The notes beneath the pieces were generated by a model that saw only the letters and a list, made by a program, of their open reading frames with translations, did not search any database and was not told where the DNA came from. DNA of 14,122 nt from NCBI GenBank assembly GCA_024691465.1, contig JAILNO010000243.1:1-14122 (forward strand). The letters run 5' to 3'. This DNA is from Pseudobutyrivibrio sp. (lineage in GTDB: Bacteria > Bacillota_A > Clostridia > Lachnospirales > Lachnospiraceae). Made by a program: the position numbers and the translations under genes. Position 1 is the first letter of the stretch. Each line of letters begins with the position of its first letter. Positions 6,655 to 14,074 of the stretch are shown one piece after another.

Positions 6655-6683
6655 ATTATACAGAATCTTCGCTTTAAAATAAA
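6655..6683 (-). promoter_or_regulatory. Candidate promoter of the acylation operon
   Basis: A perfect TATAAT lies at 6660-6655 on the minus strand, about 30 nt before the ATG at 6624. The hexamer 17 bp upstream (TTTATT, 6683-6678) is a poor -35 and sits within the T-tract of the preceding ABC-operon terminator. The -10 and its position between a terminator and the first gene make a start site here plausible. Confidence 0.45.
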
Positions 6684-6718
6684 TAAGGCCCCTACACCAT
6701 TTTAGGTGTAGAGGCCTC
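6672..6718 (-). terminator. Intrinsic terminator of the YtrA-type ABC operon
   Basis: On the minus strand, GGCCTCTACACC (6716-6705) pairs with GGTGTAGGGGCC (6698-6687) over 12 bp around a 6-nt loop, followed by TTATTTATTTT. The single non-Watson-Crick position is a G-U wobble in the minus-strand RNA but an A-C mismatch in the plus-strand RNA, so the hairpin is built for the minus strand. It begins 12 nt after the last permease stop codon. Confidence 0.9.
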
Positions 6719-6729
6719 CATCTCTTATA

Positions 6730-7392
6730 TTACATTACGAAATTAACTGGTATACGTCTGTATGTAATCCAATTAATAATTACTGTAAATGCAGTCACAA
6801 CTATGATGCCTATCCAAATTGGGCCCTGGTTATATACAGGGTTGGTAATATAATCCATCAATAATGCAGATGCATCACCTACTGCTGGAATAGCATGTAA
6901 GAGTCTAGGAAGTCCTATGCAAATAACCAGGAAAAATGCATAACATACCCAGTATGCTGTCTTGCCATATCTAACGATACTGCTAGCTCCCAATCCCTCA
7001 AGAATCATCTGAAATGCAAATATTAAAAGGGCGCATTTGATAATCAAATTGATACTAACTACATTGCAAGCTATGCAGACGAGAGCTATTAACAATACCT
7101 CTACAAGATCATACAACCTGCTGTATATGAATAAAGTCTTCCTGGTAATTCCTAAACTAAGACCTCTGCTGGTTTCATCAGCATAGAACATTAGCTTAAA
7201 AAAATACGAGCCAGCCAAGTATCCTGTAGGAACCACTCCGGCTATCATTACATTCAGCATGCCCTCTTCTTCATCTGCAATTAGTATCAAACCTATAATA
7301 ACAGCCATCGCAGCTATGGCAGCAATTAGAATAAGCATTCCAATTATGTTCTTGGACTTAAGTATAAGTATCTTCTTAATATTCTGTATCAT
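6730..7392 (-). CDS. ABC transporter permease, second of a pair
   Basis: 220 residues with six predicted membrane segments (about 14-37, 46-67, 95-113, 117-134, 147-166, 193-211). No standard named permease motif was recognised. It shares two landmarks with the neighbouring permease: SLGITRKTLF (about 78-87) against SMGSLRKHIF, and RYGK against RYGR, so the two are probably paralogues that pair as a heterodimer with the shared ATPase. ATG at 7392 has GGAGG 5 nt upstream; the gap to the first permease gene is 13 nt. The substrate is unknown. YtrA-linked transporters of this type often respond to cell-envelope stress or antimicrobial peptides, but nothing here proves it. Confidence 0.85.
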   Translation of the reverse strand: MIQNIKKILILKSKNIIGMLILIAAIAAMAVIIGLILIADEEEGMLNVMIAGVVPTGYLAGSYFFKLMFYADETSRGLSLGITRKTLFIYSRLYDLVEVLLIALVCIACNVVSINLIIKCALLIFAFQMILEGLGASSIVRYGKTAYWVCYAFFLVICIGLPRLLHAIPAVGDASALLMDYITNPVYNQGPIWIGIIVVTAFTVIINWITYRRIPVNFVM

Positions 7393-7405
7393 AATGCCTC
7401 CATTC

Positions 7406-8053
7406 TTAGCAAACCATCATCTGCTTATATAACTTATAAACCCAGATCTCAAGTAACAGGAACACTATCACTGCTCCTATAGAAACTCCTATGAATGGCA
7501 CCCCATGTATCATGGCGAATATTCCATCTCCATCCATCACGGTAGAGGCACCAATTGAGCCTCCTAGTAGCGTAGATATGATTACCAGAACAATCACAAC
7601 TGCCCTTCCGTACCTCTGCAGCTTGTGACCAATTATGTTAAATAATGCTGCACTAGGAAGTGCCAGAATATTGAGCATTAATATATGAGTACTAATATTA
7701 TATTGATTGAACACTGTTATGCCTACGAAGCTAATAATCAATCCTCCGCATACCACTATAATATTCTGTAGAATCTCGCCCCAGAATATGTGCTTGCGAA
7801 GAGAGCCCATCGATAATACTATACTGTCAAACCAAGACACTCCATATAATGAATATAGTGAATTAACCATAAATATTGCCAATGCCTCACATAAGATTAC
7901 TGTCCTACTCATCTTCATTATGTCCATGGTATCATCTGAATTAATTATAACCAACTCAACTGAAAGCAGTAACAGGACACCTAGACAACCTCCCAAAAGC
8001 ATGAGAGATCTCATGAAGTAGTGCTTAAAAGTCCTAACAGATAAACTAGCCAT
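7406..8053 (-). CDS. ABC transporter permease, first of a pair
   Basis: 215 residues with six predicted membrane segments (about 15-37, 51-70, 95-114, 121-140, 150-170, 184-207). It contains SMGSLRKHIFWGE (about 81-93) and HKLQRYGR (about 142-149), both matched in the next permease. ATG at 8053 follows the ATPase stop codon by 1 nt, with AAGGAGG inside the ATPase gene, so the two are translationally coupled. Being short, without an extracellular domain and encoded beside its ATPase and a YtrA-type repressor, it looks like half of an exporter or efflux/stress transporter. Import is unlikely because no substrate-binding protein is encoded here. Confidence 0.86.
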   Translation of the reverse strand: MASLSVRTFKHYFMRSLMLLGGCLGVLLLLSVELVIINSDDTMDIMKMSRTVILCEALAIFMVNSLYSLYGVSWFDSIVLSMGSLRKHIFWGEILQNIIVVCGGLIISFVGITVFNQYNISTHILMLNILALPSAALFNIIGHKLQRYGRAVVIVLVIISTLLGGSIGASTVMDGDGIFAMIHGVPFIGVSIGAVIVFLLLEIWVYKLYKQMMVC

Positions 8054-8054
8054 A

Positions 8055-8933
8055 TTAAGCCTCCTTCCTACCCTCTACACTCATTGCATAGAACAGATTC
8101 TGAAGGGATACTGGCTCCACCTGAACGCTCTCACTGAAACTATCTACTGGTGAATCAGCAAGTACTGTGACAGACTTGCTTCTGCCAATTGACTCTGGAT
8201 GATATACCCTATATCCATCTACACTAGAATCAACTGCCTCTACTTCACCACTTACTCTGTAAGCTCTGGCAAGTAGATCCTCTGTATTCTCATTAATCAT
8301 AATCTGGCCTTCGTCAATCATGATTACCTTTTCAAAAAGTGATGCCGCTTCCTCAATGATGTGAGTACTGATGACAAAGGTACGACCTGTATTAGCATAC
8401 TCTTCAATAATAAGCTTATAGAACTGCTCTCTTGCTACCACATCAAGACCTGCTACTGGCTCATCTAAGAGAGTAATCTCAGCCTTACTAGCTAATGCTA
8501 CTATGATAGTGACTGCTGAAAGCATACCCTTAGACAGCTTGTTGATTCTCTTCTTAATATCTATATTAAAAAGCTTAATCAACTCGTCTGCATAGGCCTG
8601 ATCCCAATACTTGTAAAAGGTTGCTGCTGTCTTCAAATAGTCCTTAACCTTGAGTGTATTAGGACCAAAGATAGTCATCTGATTAATCTCTCTCGAGTAA
8701 CAGATGTGAGATAGTGCTTCCTCATTCTCCCAAACCTGCTCTCCATCAAGAGTAATCTCACCCTCTGTTGCAGGATTCTGAGCTGTAAGAATTGAAAGCA
8801 GTGTAGTCTTACCTGCTCCATTACGTCCGATTAGTCCATATATCTTTCCAGTCTCAATCTCCACGCTAACATTATCTAGAACTGTATCTTTGCCGTATCT
8901 TTTTACAATGTTCTTTCCTGCTAATGTTCCCAT
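8055..8933 (-). CDS. ABC transporter ATP-binding protein (exporter/stress type)
   Basis: 292 residues. Walker A is GRNGAGKT (36-43), the signature is LSKGM (133-137, in place of the usual LSGGQ), Walker B with catalytic Glu is ITLLDEP (153-159), D-loop AGLD (161-164) and H-loop His191. The core ends near 215; the remaining residues form a beta-rich C-terminal extension seen in YtrB/CcmA-like ATPases. It powers the two permeases that follow in the operon. ATG is at 8933, with AAGGAGG about 7 nt upstream, and 36 nt after the regulator stop. An LSKGM-like signature is common in this subgroup and does not imply loss of activity. Confidence 0.95.
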   Translation of the reverse strand: MGTLAGKNIVKRYGKDTVLDNVSVEIETGKIYGLIGRNGAGKTTLLSILTAQNPATEGEITLDGEQVWENEEALSHICYSREINQMTIFGPNTLKVKDYLKTAATFYKYWDQAYADELIKLFNIDIKKRINKLSKGMLSAVTIIVALASKAEITLLDEPVAGLDVVAREQFYKLIIEEYANTGRTFVISTHIIEEAASLFEKVIMIDEGQIMINENTEDLLARAYRVSGEVEAVDSSVDGYRVYHPESIGRSKSVTVLADSPVDSFSESVQVEPVSLQNLFYAMSVEGRKEA

Positions 8934-8969
8934 ATATCCTCCTTTATCCCATTAAAGAATCCATAATTG

Positions 8970-9332
8970 TTATTTATTGGAATCAATCATCTTCTTAAGA
9001 TCTTCCTTAGTAATTCCAATTAGCTTAGCCTCATTAATAATTCCCTTAACATATGTCTCATAGAAGCTGTCTCTCCTAGCTTCCATAATACGTTCCTTAG
9101 CACCTGTCTGTACAAACATACCAATACCTCTCTTCTTGTATAATATGTCCTTATCTACCAAGATATTAACTCCCTTAGCTGCAGTGGCAGGATTAATCTT
9201 GTAGTACTTGGAAAGCTCTGTAGTACTAGGCACCTGCTCTTCCTCCTTAAGAATATCCCTTAATATATCATTCTCAATCATCTCGCTAATCTGGATGTAT
9301 ATTGATTTATCTTCCCCTAAATTCTCAAGCAC
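8970..9332 (-). CDS. GntR-family transcriptional regulator, YtrA subfamily
   Basis: 120 residues from a GTG start at 9332, chosen because AAGGAGGTGAG lies 7 nt upstream; a longer reading from ATG at 9386 would start inside the promoter/operator and lacks a ribosome site. The winged-helix part (about 8-75) reads SIYIQISEMIENDILRDIL, then VPSTTELSKYYKINPATAAK (34-53, HTH) and YKKRGIGMFV (65-74, wing). There is only a short C-terminal helical tail (about 78-120) and no large effector domain, as in YtrA. It heads an operon with the ATPase and two permeases and probably represses it by binding the palindrome overlapping its promoter. The inducing signal is unknown. Confidence 0.93.
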   Translation of the reverse strand: MLENLGEDKSIYIQISEMIENDILRDILKEEEQVPSTTELSKYYKINPATAAKGVNILVDKDILYKKRGIGMFVQTGAKERIMEARRDSFYETYVKGIINEAKLIGITKEDLKKMIDSNK

Positions 9333-9347
9333 AAACTCACCTCCTTG

Positions 9348-9379
9348 GGTTAATCGGTTAATTACTTGTGTAATTAACC
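9348..9379. promoter_or_regulatory. Probable operator of the YtrA-type regulator
   Basis: GGTTAATTAC (9356-9365) and GTAATTAACC (9370-9379) form a perfect 10-bp inverted repeat with a 4-nt TTGT spacer. It overlaps the -10 box (9382-9377) and the expected transcription start, an ideal place for repression. A further direct half-site, GGTTAATC, abuts it at 9348-9355. GntR-family dimers bind such palindromes. Assignment to the neighbouring regulator is inferred from position. Confidence 0.82.
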
Positions 9380-9405
9380 ATACCACTGTATAACTACACT
9401 GTCAA
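9377..9405 (-). promoter_or_regulatory. Promoter of the YtrA-type ABC operon
   Basis: On the minus strand a perfect -35 TTGACA (9405-9400) is separated by 17 bp from TATGGT (9382-9377). It lies downstream of the phosphoglucomutase terminator and 45 nt before the GTG start of the regulator, and is overlapped by the palindromic operator. Confidence 0.85.
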
Positions 9406-9428
9406 TAATATTTGCTAAAATTTTGCAA

Positions 9429-9456
9429 TAAAAAAACCCGCAGCATAAGCTGCGGG
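9429..9456 (-). terminator. Intrinsic terminator of the phosphoglucomutase gene
   Basis: On the minus strand, CCCGCAGC (9456-9449) pairs perfectly with GCTGCGGG (9444-9437) across a 4-nt loop, followed by seven T in nine bases. It starts 15 nt after the stop codon. Confidence 0.95.
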
Positions 9457-9471
9457 CAAATAATCAATATA

Positions 9472-11154
9472 TTATTTAAAAAGTGGCTTCAAAGCTTCAG
9501 CAAGCTTATCCTTCATAGCCTGGGCCTCTGCAAGATCCTTACCCTTAGTAGTGAAGTAAGTCTTAATCTTAGGCTCTGTACCAGAAGGACGTACAACTAC
9601 TGTGCATCCATTCTCTAATCCATAGATAAGTACATTAGCTGAAGGAAGTCCAGTCTCTGCTGTATTCTTGTAATCTGTAACCTTAGCAACCTTAATACTT
9701 GCAATATCTGCTGGTGGATTCTCACGTAACTGTGACATAATGCCTGCCATAGTATCCATACCTGAAAGGCCTGGGAACTCGAATGAATCTACCTTGTTGA
9801 GGTAACGGCCATATTCTGCATAAATCTCCTCAAGACGCTGCTTGAGTGAGCTTCCGATGCTGCGATAATAAGCAGCCATCTCACAGATAAGCATAGAACC
9901 GATAACTGCATCCTTATCACGTACATAAGGGCCTGCAAGATATCCGTATGACTCCTCGAATCCGAAGATGAATCTATCCACCTCACCTGCTGCCTCAAGA
10001 CCAGCAATCTGATCACCAATCCACTTGAATCCTGTAAGTACAGAACGCATCTCGACACCGTAGTGCTCTGCAACTGCATCAGCAAGTGGTGTAGAAACTA
10101 TAGACTTAACAGCAACAGCACCCTTAGGCATAGTACCTTTCTCGATACGACCTGCTGCAATATAATCAAGGAGAAGTACACCTACTTCATTACCAGATAC
10201 TAATTCATAACTGCCATCTGGACACTTCATAGCAATACCTACACGGTCTGCATCCGGATCGGTAGCAAGCATAAGATCCGCTCCCTCTTCCTTAGCAAGG
10301 TTAAGTCCTAACTCAAGAGCCTCGAAAATCTCTGGATTAGGATAGCTGCATGTAGTGAAGTAACCATTAGGATACTCCTGCTCTGGAACGATTGTAATAT
10401 CAGTAATACCGATATCGTTAAGTACACGTGTAACAGGCACTAGACCTGAACCATTAAGTGGTGAATACACAAGCTTAAGGCCTGCTGTCTTGCATAAGCC
10501 TGGACGTACCTGTCTATCCTCGATTGCTGCATAGAATGCATCCTTGCAATCATCTCCCACGAACTTGATAAGGCCCTTCTCAACACCCTCAGCAAAGGAC
10601 ATAACCTTAGCTCCAGTAAGGACATCAGTCTTCTGAATCTCAGCATATACAATAGCTGCTGCATCATCTGTCATCTGACATCCATCTGGTCCATATGCCT
10701 TATATCCATTGTACTTAGCTGGGTTGTGAGATGCAGTTACCATGATACCTGCATTACACTTATAGTAACGAGTAGCAAAAGAAAGTGCAGGAACTGGCAT
10801 AAGTGCATCGTATATACGTACATTAATACCATTAGCTGCAAGTACTCCTGCTGCCGTCTTAGCGAACACATCACTCTTAAGACGGCTATCATAACTGATA
10901 GCTACTGTCTGATTGCCACCCTGAGTCTTAACCCAATTAGCAAGTCCCTGAGTAGCCTGACGAACTACGTAGATATTCATTCTGTTAGTACCAGCACCAA
11001 GCACACCACGAAGTCCTGCTGTACCAAATGCAAGAGCTACAGCGAATCTATCCTTAATTTCCTCATCATTACCCTTAATCTTGCTCAGCTCTGGCTTAAG
11101 ATCGCAATCCTCAAGATCTGCTGCAAGCCAACGCTCATATTCCTCATTATACAT
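9472..11154 (-). CDS. pgcA: Alpha-phosphoglucomutase/phosphomannomutase (PgcA-type phosphohexomutase)
   Basis: This enzyme interconverts glucose-1-phosphate and glucose-6-phosphate (possibly also mannose phosphates), linking sugar catabolism to UDP-glucose and glycogen. Counting from the upstream ATG (562 residues), all four active-site parts are intact: phosphoserine loop TASHNP (142-147, Ser144), metal loop DPDADR (301-306), sugar loop FEES (401-404) and phosphate loop RPSGTEPK (524-531). I place the start at ATG 11154, residue 3 of the longer reading, because AGGAG is 8 nt before it but only 2 nt before the ATG at 11160. It is single-gene, with its own TTGACA-17-TAAAAT promoter and strong terminator. 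PgcA is named by length and layout; specificity between glucose and mannose cannot be read from sequence. Confidence 0.95.
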   Translation of the reverse strand: MYNEEYERWLAADLEDCDLKPELSKIKGNDEEIKDRFAVALAFGTAGLRGVLGAGTNRMNIYVVRQATQGLANWVKTQGGNQTVAISYDSRLKSDVFAKTAAGVLAANGINVRIYDALMPVPALSFATRYYKCNAGIMVTASHNPAKYNGYKAYGPDGCQMTDDAAAIVYAEIQKTDVLTGAKVMSFAEGVEKGLIKFVGDDCKDAFYAAIEDRQVRPGLCKTAGLKLVYSPLNGSGLVPVTRVLNDIGITDITIVPEQEYPNGYFTTCSYPNPEIFEALELGLNLAKEEGADLMLATDPDADRVGIAMKCPDGSYELVSGNEVGVLLLDYIAAGRIEKGTMPKGAVAVKSIVSTPLADAVAEHYGVEMRSVLTGFKWIGDQIAGLEAAGEVDRFIFGFEESYGYLAGPYVRDKDAVIGSMLICEMAAYYRSIGSSLKQRLEEIYAEYGRYLNKVDSFEFPGLSGMDTMAGIMSQLRENPPADIASIKVAKVTDYKNTAETGLPSANVLIYGLENGCTVVVRPSGTEPKIKTYFTTKGKDLAEAQAMKDKLAEALKPLFK

Positions 11155-11193
11155 ACTCATTTCTCCTTAAAATATATATTACAAACTTCTTTA

Positions 11194-11222
11194 ATTTTAA
11201 ATTTTCCAGTTAGTCATGTCAA
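11194..11222 (-). promoter_or_regulatory. Promoter of the phosphoglucomutase gene
   Basis: A perfect -35 TTGACA (11222-11217) is 17 bp from -10 TAAAAT (11199-11194) on the minus strand, about 40 nt before the start codon and just downstream of the GH127 terminator. The rest of the 118-bp gap is AT-rich with nothing else recognised. Confidence 0.82.
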
Positions 11223-11230
11223 CCTGCGGA

Positions 11231-11262
11231 CACTAAAAGAGGACCCGTATACAGGTCCTCTT
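11231..11262 (-). terminator. Intrinsic terminator of the GH127 operon
   Basis: On the minus strand, AAGAGGACC (11262-11254) pairs with GGTCCTCTT (11245-11237). An added U-G wobble and the self-complementary GTATAC sit at the tip, and the T-tract is short (TTTT, partly in the stem). The wobble pair is A-C in the opposite strand, which again points to minus-strand function. It begins 16 nt after the GH127 stop codon. Confidence 0.75.
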
Positions 11263-11278
11263 AGAAATAAATATTAAT

Positions 11279-13231
11279 CTACATTAGTTCCTTTATCCAT
11301 ACCAGCATCTCCTGGCTCTTCTTGCGATTACCCCAGTAACAGTATGGAACTGCTGTAAGGCTCACTTTCTCGAGCTTAGTATCCTTCTTGGCATATAGGG
11401 TATGTGAATCCCATCCGCTATCCTCAAGCTTAGCTCCATCTATCGTTAATTTCACTGTACCACCTAGGAGCTTATCATCGAAAGATTCAGTGATTTCAGC
11501 GTCACCTTTTACATATACACCAGCCAGATTATCTCCATTATCTATCTCCTCCAGGCAGTATACTAATGGCCCTTTCATGACAGCCACCTTACCAACATCA
11601 GCCCTTACTTTAGGGTTGGCTCTCATAAATACAGGAGGCATGTCAAAGGATACGCTGATAATAGATCTTTCCTCTGCAAGCTTCACATGGAAATAACCGT
11701 CAGATATATAGTCGTTTATTTTCTTACCATTTAAAGTAACTGTGAAATCCTTAGCATAGTATGGGACCCTAAGGAGAATTTCATAAGGAATCTGTCCTGC
11801 CGAATCCACTGTTAGTGTAGCTTGACCCTTCCAAGGAATCTTGCTATCAAGCTTTAGTTTCACATCGTAACCATTAGTCTTATAGTTGGTTTCATTAGAA
11901 ACATACATATTGACTGCAATAGAATTGGTAATAGCTGTATATATGTACTGCCCAAGTGAAGCCAGAGTCCTTGCGATATTAGGAGGACAGCATGCCACTC
12001 CGAACCACTTTTGACGCTGACTCTTAACATGGAGTTTAGATGTGTGGTCCTTGCAGGAATCAGGCCACATTTCTAGGGGATTTACATAGAAGAATCCCTT
12101 ACCATCCATAGCAATCCCTGATAAGACCGTATTATATAGAGCTCTTTCCACCTCATCGAAATACCTTGCATCTCCTGTAATCTCTCCCATCCTCTTGCCG
12201 AACATGGCAAGTGCAATAGATGCACAGCTTTCTGAATAGTTGCAATCATTCGGAAGATCATAATCAGTAGTGAATCTCTCTAGCCATCCTGAAGAACCTA
12301 TGCTTCCTGTAATATACATACGACGATGAACCATATCATCCCATAGAGCCTTACAAGCCTCTAATAATTCCTTGTCATCATACTCAGCTGCCACATCAGC
12401 CATGGCACTGTATAGATAAGCTGCTCTAACGGCATGCCCCTCAGCTGTGGTCTGCTCTCTAACAGGCATATGAGACTGTGAATAGGAAGGATCATAATCT
12501 ATGAACTCAGGAAAGATACGCTTGAAATCCTCCTGCTTCTCTTCCTGTAAGAAATAATTATCTCCTACGCCTCTTATATCTATGAAATGCTTGGCTAAGT
12601 CTAGATATTTCTTCTCACCTGTCACTCTATAGAGCTTAACTAATCCTACTTCCACCTCAGGATGACCTGGGTAACCATGACATTTACCCTCCTCCGGTCC
12701 GAACACTTCACATAATAAATCAGCGAGTTTACTAACCACCCTAATAATTTTATCCTTACCTGTGGCTTCATAATAGGCTACGGCAGCTTCCATGAAATGG
12801 CCTGCCGTATATAATTCATGACCCTCGCACAGATTCTTCCACTTCTTATCAGGTGCATTAATTATGAAGTAGGTGTCCAAATATCCATCAGGCTGCTGTG
12901 CCTTTGCAATCAAGTCTATAGTCTCATCAGCTATCTGCTCCAGCTTGTCATTACGACCATAAGAGGATAAGTAGAATCCTACTGCCTCTAACCATTTGGC
13001 CAGATCTGTATCCTGAAATACTGCCCCCTGAAATTGCCCCTTTGATAGACCTGCTGCAATCCTGAAATTCTCGATGCAATGGCTGGTCTCTACATCCTCT
13101 AACCTGTCGTTAAGAACGTCCCATTGATAAGGGATTATTACATCCCCTACTAAATCTCGATATTTATTAAAAAAATCATCTGTTATCTTAATGTCACTAA
13201 TTGGAATTGATGAATTTGCTTTATACTTCAT
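11279..13231 (-). CDS. Glycoside hydrolase family 127 beta-L-arabinofuranosidase
   Basis: 650 residues, close to HypBA1 of Bifidobacterium. It removes beta-L-arabinofuranose from arabino-oligosaccharides such as those of plant hydroxyproline-rich glycoproteins. Family landmarks: VIIPYQWDVLNDR (31-43), ITGSIGSSGWLERF (307-320) with Glu318 matching the acid/base Glu322 of HypBA1, NYSESC (331-336) with the zinc ligands Glu334 and Cys336, and GVACCPPN (411-418) with Cys414 as nucleophile and Cys415 as zinc ligand. The N-terminal (alpha/alpha)6 barrel is followed by beta-sandwich domains from about 440. No signal peptide is present, so it acts on imported sugars. ATG at 13231 has GGAGGAG upstream, overlapping the stop of the preceding sugar permease gene (8-nt gap). 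Catalytic residues intact. Other GH127-like specificities cannot be excluded. Confidence 0.95.
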   Translation of the reverse strand: MKYKANSSIPISDIKITDDFFNKYRDLVGDVIIPYQWDVLNDRLEDVETSHCIENFRIAAGLSKGQFQGAVFQDTDLAKWLEAVGFYLSSYGRNDKLEQIADETIDLIAKAQQPDGYLDTYFIINAPDKKWKNLCEGHELYTAGHFMEAAVAYYEATGKDKIIRVVSKLADLLCEVFGPEEGKCHGYPGHPEVEVGLVKLYRVTGEKKYLDLAKHFIDIRGVGDNYFLQEEKQEDFKRIFPEFIDYDPSYSQSHMPVREQTTAEGHAVRAAYLYSAMADVAAEYDDKELLEACKALWDDMVHRRMYITGSIGSSGWLERFTTDYDLPNDCNYSESCASIALAMFGKRMGEITGDARYFDEVERALYNTVLSGIAMDGKGFFYVNPLEMWPDSCKDHTSKLHVKSQRQKWFGVACCPPNIARTLASLGQYIYTAITNSIAVNMYVSNETNYKTNGYDVKLKLDSKIPWKGQATLTVDSAGQIPYEILLRVPYYAKDFTVTLNGKKINDYISDGYFHVKLAEERSIISVSFDMPPVFMRANPKVRADVGKVAVMKGPLVYCLEEIDNGDNLAGVYVKGDAEITESFDDKLLGGTVKLTIDGAKLEDSGWDSHTLYAKKDTKLEKVSLTAVPYCYWGNRKKSQEMLVWIKELM

Positions 13232-13239
13232 TACTCCTC

Positions 13240-14073
13240 CTAAGCCTTGACAGCTCCGTTAGTCAATCCACTTACAATATACTTCTGCATAAATATGAAA
13301 ATTAGAACTATTGGGAATATAGCTACCAAACCAAAGGCCATAGTTGCATTCCACAAGGTCTGATACTGCTGTACATAATTGTAAATATTAGATGTAATAG
13401 GTCTCATATTAGGATCTGTCATGAATGTAATTCCATAGATCAGATCGCCCCATGCATATACGAATGAGAACACTGCCGCAACTACTACACCTGGCTTTGC
13501 AATTGGTAACATTATTTTGAAAAATGATGTTACCGGATTGCAGCCATCTATTGCTGCTGCTTCGTCTAATTCCTTAGGAATTGAAAGGAAATAAGTTCTA
13601 AGAATGATAATGGAGAAAGGTATTCCTAAGGTAGCATCCGCAAGGATTGGTGCCAAATAATTGTTGAGTAAGCCCATCTTTGAAAACATGATATACAAAG
13701 GAGTAAGAATCAAAGTAGATGGCAACATCTGCATCATTAAAAAGAATAAGATGAGCAATTTCTTAGAGCCAAATCTAAATCTAGCCAATCCATAGGCAGC
13801 TGGAATTGATAAAATTGTTGAGATTGCCATTGCACAAAAGGCAATCAAAAAACTATTCTTAAAGCCCTGCATTGTTGCAGATGACTCTGCAAATTGACTT
13901 TTAAAAGCCTCAAGAGTCAAATCTCTAGGCCACAGTGGTGTAGGAACCTGGAAGATTTCCACCTGAGTCTTAAGTGCTGTAACTATCATCCAGTAGAGAG
14001 GGAACATCAAAATGATAAAAATAAGAAAACCTACAATAAAGCTTATAGTATTTTCTTTTCTTTCTCGCTTCAT
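13240..14073 (-). CDS. Carbohydrate ABC transporter permease (MalG/AraQ type)
   Basis: 277 residues with six membrane segments (about 12-33, 73-95, 105-128, 141-160, 195-213, 247-265). The cytoplasmic EAA loop reads ELDEAAAIDGCNPVTSFFKI (168-187), with EAA and the conserved Gly, which docks the ATPase. The lengths and PLYWMIVTALK near the N-terminus (25-35) match MalG-class permeases of family 1 sugar transporters. ATG at 14073 has AGGAGG 9 nt upstream within the end of the preceding gene. Together with the cytosolic GH127 enzyme it suggests uptake of arabinose-containing oligosaccharides. The binding protein and most of the partner permease would lie beyond the right edge; an ATPase is not seen and may be shared from elsewhere (MsmX type), as is common. 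Confidence 0.95.
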   Translation of the reverse strand: MKRERKENTISFIVGFLIFIILMFPLYWMIVTALKTQVEIFQVPTPLWPRDLTLEAFKSQFAESSATMQGFKNSFLIAFCAMAISTILSIPAAYGLARFRFGSKKLLILFFLMMQMLPSTLILTPLYIMFSKMGLLNNYLAPILADATLGIPFSIIILRTYFLSIPKELDEAAAIDGCNPVTSFFKIMLPIAKPGVVVAAVFSFVYAWGDLIYGITFMTDPNMRPITSNIYNYVQQYQTLWNATMAFGLVAIFPIVLIFIFMQKYIVSGLTNGAVKA

Positions 14074-14074
14074 C

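Noticed and set aside
9333..9386. ATG at 9386 as start of the GntR-type regulator
   Set aside because: It would add residues encoded by the operator and lie about on the transcription start, with no ribosome site. GTG at 9332 has an excellent one.
10726..11277. Plus-strand 183-codon frame opposite the phosphoglucomutase gene
   Set aside because: It is antisense to an enzyme with all active-site motifs, is rich in Ser, Thr, Leu and Cys as a complement frame would be, and shows no recognisable domain.
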